This document shows positions 61,401 through 64,000 of a stretch of 64,000 nucleotides of DNA, one piece after another. The first letter of the stretch is position 1. Each line of letters starts with the position of its first letter. The notes beneath the pieces were generated by a model. The model was not told the DNA's origin, ran no database searches, and saw only the letters and a list, made by a program, of their open reading frames with translations. The stretch covers positions 219,318 through 283,317 of the forward strand of contig NZ_QEAS01000005.1 of NCBI RefSeq assembly GCF_003130405.1. The letters are read 5' to 3'. The stretch comes from Pararcticibacter amylolyticus (GTDB taxonomy: Bacteria > Bacteroidota > Bacteroidia > Sphingobacteriales > Sphingobacteriaceae). The translations under genes were made by a program, and so were the position numbers.

Positions 61401-62568
61401 TAAATTCACGATGCAGGGGGGAGAGGTGGTCTTGTCCATACAGGGCACTGAGAACCGGGATGGGATTAAGGTAATTCTCACCGATACTGGTATCGGAATA
61501 GAAAACAGGAAGCAGGAGCAGATTTTCGAGCCTTTTTTCCAGGGAGAAGCCAATCCTGCAATTCTGAATCAGGGCAGTGGCATCGGTCTTTCTATTGTAA
61601 AGGAATTTGTTAAAATGCACGGAGGAAGAGTAGAAGTGGAAAGCATTGAGGGCAAAGGCTCTGTTTTTTCTATTTATTTTCCATTTGTGCAGGTGGATGG
61701 TGACGGAGCTGCTGAAGATGTGTCATTGTCAGCTGAAGAACCAGGAGGAGATCCGGCCGGCAGCCCGCACCCGGAAGCTGTCTCCTCCAGCCATCTTCCG
61801 GTAGTGCTCCTGGTAGAAGATAATGAAGAATTTCGCTTTTATCTGAAGGACAGCCTCAGAGGATTCTATCGTATTGAAGAAGCTTCAAACGGAAAGGAGG
61901 GCTGGCAGAAAGTCCTGTCTGTGCATCCTCAGGTAGTGGTAAGTGATATTAGCATGCCCTATGTCAGCGGGGTGGAGCTTTGCTGCAAGATCAAAAGTGA
62001 TAAAAGGACCAGCCATATTCCCGTTATGCTGCTGACGGCCCTGACCAACGAAGATGATCAGTTGCAGGCACTGGAGACTGGTGCTGATGACTATGTAACC
62101 AAGCCCTGTAACTTTGAGATTCTGAATGTGAAAATTCGTAATCTCCTCGCTTTGAATGAACGGCTCAGGAATACCTACAGCAAGCAGATAAAAGTGGCTG
62201 CACCTGAAGTGCAGATAGAATCTGACCAGGAAAAGTTCCTGAACAAAGTCATACAGTATATCGATTCCAACCTGACTAACCCTCAGTTATCGGTAGAAGA
62301 CCTGAGCCGCCGGATGGGAATGAGCCGGGGTTCTTTATACTCGAAGATACTGGAGGTAACCGGAGAGACCCCGGTTGAATTTATCCGGTCTATCAAACTC
62401 GACAGGGCTGCTGTACTGCTCGAAAAGAGCGATATGAATGTGGCGCAGGTGAGTTATTCTGTAGGCTTCTCCACGCCTAATTATTTCTCCAGGGCCTTCA
62501 GAATCAGGTTTAATATGCTGCCATCGGAATATATCAGCCTGAAGCGTGAGGGTACGGGGAAAATCTGA
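58435..62568 (+). CDS. Hybrid two-component system regulator (HTCS)
   Basis: A 1377-residue membrane-bound one-protein regulator. In order: signal peptide 1-32; periplasmic double propeller of Reg_prop repeats (about 40-700, repeated WIGT/WVGT motifs); Y_Y_Y domain (about 725-797); one membrane segment (about 803-822); HisKA with H871 (NVSHEFRTP); HATPase with N-box near 983-987 and GTGIGI-type boxes; receiver domain (about 1122-1230) with D1171 and K1223; AraC-type DNA-binding domain (about 1270-1375). It senses imported xylan oligosaccharides in the periplasm and activates the locus. It is the only regulator in the window, so it is the obvious candidate to bind the nine promoter copies. A hairpin overlaps its stop. 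Confidence 0.96.
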   Translation: MEIRYPLKTFSVRCKVFFAILCILLLKNVYAQEEPVNFINIGSKEGLSSNIVNSILKDRYGYMWFATDDGLNKYDGSHFTVYRHDPDIAGSIISNDVSEIYEDGEGNLWIGTAIGLTFYNRRMDSFISYTSIVNYSVTSICSDMSGKIWVAGYDGLKIIDPKTGKEVVRGTELKNPEARRGMPGKGILRLFRDQRGRIWLGTSNGLYLYRRESGLFKRFVHLDSDPFSIADNTVRSVCEDNHGNIWFGTNNGLSMFSPSQNGFINYYHNDSSPATLNDNMIYAVASDNRGKLWVGTEQGLNIFDSKTKKNLRLEGNSRNRYGLIGKAVKNIFIDKQGIYWIAAFRAGVNKYDKNLPFFNFRQVNASDPSGLSASVVTSFAEGMGDDLYIGTDGRGLSLFNTSTGVSGRLTLPGVPASSALSIMVLERASSEVWIGTFLRGLLIMDLKTGQCRQITKGRGAQNISGNDIFSIRKDSRGNVWVGTNGQGVDLFDAKTKSFYHLNNTSTGKFRLMLNGYIRAIEEDRNGNMWIGSSGSGVAVYNPLNGRSRIFNRLNSRLPNDNVTAVCVARNGVVWVGLRGGLAFYNAGKDQFVCYTEKNGLANAVIYKILEDNAGKLWVSTNKGISSFDPASGKFKNYSYHNGLQRNPFVQGAGLKLPDGRMFFGGIDGFNYFDPEQLHATIRIPKVVLTDLKISNRSVVPGEDSEITEHISVAKDISLDYKQNFTLGFSALNYTSPEENRYLYKLDNFDKEWNQVGKSTTASYTNLGPGEYTFKVKARSDAGEWTTPETSITIHVRPPVWMTWYAFIFYVLLIASFLWFLRYRGIQRIKARFELEQERLYARQQIDQERHKADQLRQFDQLRIKFLTNVSHEFRTPVSLIVGPLDQLLQQETNPAKVRRLDMIRRNARRLLNLVNELLDFRNLEEKESKLNMTEGDFIAFARDVAESFRDLSERKQISFGFRSSFKYYFTNFDKDKIERILFNLLSNAFKFTMQGGEVVLSIQGTENRDGIKVILTDTGIGIENRKQEQIFEPFFQGEANPAILNQGSGIGLSIVKEFVKMHGGRVEVESIEGKGSVFSIYFPFVQVDGDGAAEDVSLSAEEPGGDPAGSPHPEAVSSSHLPVVLLVEDNEEFRFYLKDSLRGFYRIEEASNGKEGWQKVLSVHPQVVVSDISMPYVSGVELCCKIKSDKRTSHIPVMLLTALTNEDDQLQALETGADDYVTKPCNFEILNVKIRNLLALNERLRNTYSKQIKVAAPEVQIESDQEKFLNKVIQYIDSNLTNPQLSVEDLSRRMGMSRGSLYSKILEVTGETPVEFIRSIKLDRAAVLLEKSDMNVAQVSYSVGFSTPNYFSRAFRIRFNMLPSEYISLKREGTGKI

Positions 62569-62603
62569 TTTACCGGGTGATATAACACCGCCCGGTAAAT
62601 CAG
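62565..62603 (+). terminator. Hairpin at the HTCS stop
   Basis: A perfect 13-bp stem (62565-62577 with 62591-62603) with a 13-nt loop; it begins within the stop codon region. No T-tract. Placed between convergent HTCS and GH43 genes. Confidence 0.65.
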
Positions 62604-62633
62604 AAATGGAGAAGCCTTTGTTTGATAAATGTA

Positions 62634-63668
62634 TCAGACAGAGGCGTGTTTCGCCGAATAAGGAATGATCTCTTCAATCGTTCCGTCACTGAGGTGCTTA
62701 AGCGGCGCCACCTTAACAGAGCGCAGGTGTGTAACGCCCCGGGATAATGACGAATCGTGATAGAACAGGTACCAGGAACCTTCGAACTCGGCTATTGAAT
62801 GATGGTTGGTCCAGCCTACCACGGGATGAAGCACGATCCCTTTGTAAGTGAAAGGTCCGTAAGGATTGTCTCCCACTGCATAACAGATAAAATGAGTGTC
62901 GCCGGTAGAATATGAAAAGTAATATTTGCCTTCATATTTATGCATCCAGGAGGCCTCAAAAAATCTCCGGTCGTGATCGCCCGCTAACAGAGGCTCGCCG
63001 TTTTCGTCGACAATCAGGAGCTCACGAACCGGTTCTGCAAACTCTTTCATATCGTCTGAAAGCAATGCTGCTCTCGGGCCAAGGGCTTTTTCATGGGGCA
63101 GCGGTTCCAAATTCTCTTCACTGTATTTATGGTCCCGGTAATGTTGTAGCTGTCCGCCCCAGATTCCTCCGAAATACATATAATGCTTACCGTCGTCGTC
63201 ACAGAAAACGGCGGGATCAATAGAGTAACTGCATTTAATAGCTTCCGGTTCGGCAGTAAAGGGGCCGCTTGGCGAATTGCTGCTTGCTACGCCGATCTGG
63301 AAGATACCGTCGGCCCTTTTAGCAGGAAAATAAAGATAATAGGTGCCTTCTTTAAAGGCTGCATCGGGCGCCCACATCTGTTGTTTGGCCCAGGGAACGT
63401 CTTTTACATGAAGGGCGACACCATGATCTGTTACCTCTGCCCCCGGCGAATCCATGGATAATACGTGATAATCTTCCATGGCAAAATGACTGCCCAGGTC
63501 ATCAAAGGGGATATCTGTTTCGATATCGTGCGAAGGATAAATGTAGATCCTTCCGTCAAAAACATGTGCCGAGGGATCGGCTGTGTAAATGTGCTTAACG
63601 AGAGGCTGCGATATAGCCCTCCTGTTTAAGTCATCAAAATCAATATGATCTATCGGATCTTCCGGCAT
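62634..63668 (-). CDS. Cytoplasmic GH43 beta-xylosidase
   Basis: A 344-residue protein without signal peptide or accessory domain, so a cytoplasmic, single-domain GH43. Catalytic residues: D31 (YTADPSAHV), D151 (YSIDPAVFCDDDG) and E238 (RRFFEASWMHKYEGKYYFSYS). The N-terminal lead has 20 polar residues. It is the type of GH43 subfamily 1 xylosidase/arabinosidase that acts on imported short oligosaccharides. It is encoded 37 bases after a sugar symporter on the same strand, so uptake over the inner membrane and intracellular cleavage are coupled. Confidence 0.92.
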   Translation of the reverse strand: MPEDPIDHIDFDDLNRRAISQPLVKHIYTADPSAHVFDGRIYIYPSHDIETDIPFDDLGSHFAMEDYHVLSMDSPGAEVTDHGVALHVKDVPWAKQQMWAPDAAFKEGTYYLYFPAKRADGIFQIGVASSNSPSGPFTAEPEAIKCSYSIDPAVFCDDDGKHYMYFGGIWGGQLQHYRDHKYSEENLEPLPHEKALGPRAALLSDDMKEFAEPVRELLIVDENGEPLLAGDHDRRFFEASWMHKYEGKYYFSYSTGDTHFICYAVGDNPYGPFTYKGIVLHPVVGWTNHHSIAEFEGSWYLFYHDSSLSRGVTHLRSVKVAPLKHLSDGTIEEIIPYSAKHASV

Positions 63669-63705
63669 AAATTGAAAATTTTATAATGTAACGATACAAA
63701 TACTT

Positions 63706-64000
63706 TTATTCCACTATCTCTGTTCTGATCTCCGAACCAGATTCTCTTCTTTCCCTCAGATCCTTTTCTATTTGCAGTTCTGTTTCCTTACTGATAGGAT
63801 ACCAGAACAAAAGGATGGCTCCCGCAATAAATATGAGGCCCGGAATGGTACTGATAAGCATCCTTATGCCATTCGTTGCCGATTCAGCCTGTACAGCCAC
63901 ATCGGGAACATATCCAAATATACCCAATAACCATGCTGACAAAGCTCCTCCCACGCTGAGCCCGACTTTCAGTCCGAAGATCATAGCAGAGAAAACGATG
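63706..64000 (-). CDS. GPH-type (MelB/XynB-like) sugar:cation symporter, C-terminal part
   Basis: Only the last about 98 codons are in the window; the gene continues past the right edge, so the ATG at 63984 is internal. The sequence shows two membrane helices (GLKVGLSVGGALSAWLLGIFGY and GLIFIAGAILLFWYPI) joined by a loop, then a charged tail (KETELQIEKDLRERRES), the end of the GPH family of major facilitator transporters. Relatives take up xylosides and short oligosaccharides with H+ or Na+. It precedes the cytoplasmic GH43 by 37 bases. Confidence 0.87.
   Translation of the reverse strand, partial: IVFSAMIFGLKVGLSVGGALSAWLLGIFGYVPDVAVQAESATNGIRMLISTIPGLIFIAGAILLFWYPISKETELQIEKDLRERRESGSEIRTEIVE

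Overview
The window is a xylan/arabinoxylan utilisation locus of a Bacteroidota, most likely a Sphingobacteriaceae-type soil organism (Pedobacter, Mucilaginibacter and relatives). The evidence is the SusC/SusD pairs, a hybrid two-component regulator (HTCS), TAnnTTTG-type -7 promoter boxes, a DUF4249 lipoprotein and moderate AT-richness. The genus is an inference; there are no rRNA, tRNA, IS or CRISPR elements to anchor it.

Layout. 1-2.5 kb (minus): a DinB-like protein and a secreted GH43-CBM6 enzyme. 2.7-4.9 kb (minus): a small secreted protein and a parvulin-type (PpiC) foldase lipoprotein. 5.1-15.9 kb (minus): xus cassette 1, SusC-SusD-SusC-SusD-XusE, ending in a hairpin and lacking a xylanase. 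16.8-17.7 kb: two paralogous small secreted proteins. 18.0-25.1 kb (minus): a separate four-gene operon with 4-base overlaps at its first two junctions (unknown secreted protein, TonB receptor with an STN domain, DUF4249 lipoprotein, MG2-like protein carrying a plug domain without a barrel). 25.2-37.8 kb (minus): xus cassette 2, paralogous to cassette 1 but ending in a GH10 endoxylanase with an inserted CBM. 38.4-42.9 kb (plus): GH95 and a CE1-CBM48-CE1 double esterase. 43.1-45.5 kb (minus): a CE6-like acetyl esterase and a GH43. 45.9-52.0 kb (plus): two-subunit transketolase, GH43 and GH127/146. 52.2-55.3 kb (minus): GH2. 55.6-58.2 kb (plus): GH43-CBM6-GH8 fusion. 58.4-62.6 kb (plus): the HTCS. 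62.6-64.0 kb (minus): cytoplasmic GH43 and the C-terminus of a GPH/MFS sugar symporter running off the window.

How it fits together. Surface GH10 and SusD/XusE lipoproteins capture and cut xylan, and SusC channels import oligosaccharides. Periplasmic GH43, GH95, GH2, GH127/146, CE1 and CE6 enzymes strip arabinose, (L-)galactose, acyl and feruloyl groups. The GH43-GH8 fusion trims the backbone oligomers. The GPH symporter and cytoplasmic GH43 finish the job, and transketolase feeds pentoses into central metabolism.

Main discovery. A shared promoter architecture can be read by eye upstream of nearly every catabolic transcription unit, including the regulator's own gene. It consists of two TKRACA-like half-sites 21 bp apart, then a TAnnTTTG -7 box at a fixed distance (47 or 48 nt from a reference base in the upstream box to the start of the -7 box; 46 nt in the poorest copy). 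Nine copies are listed, six strong and three weaker. It is absent from the STN-receptor operon, the foldase gene and the small-secreted-protein genes, so the element outlines a probable HTCS regulon inside the window.
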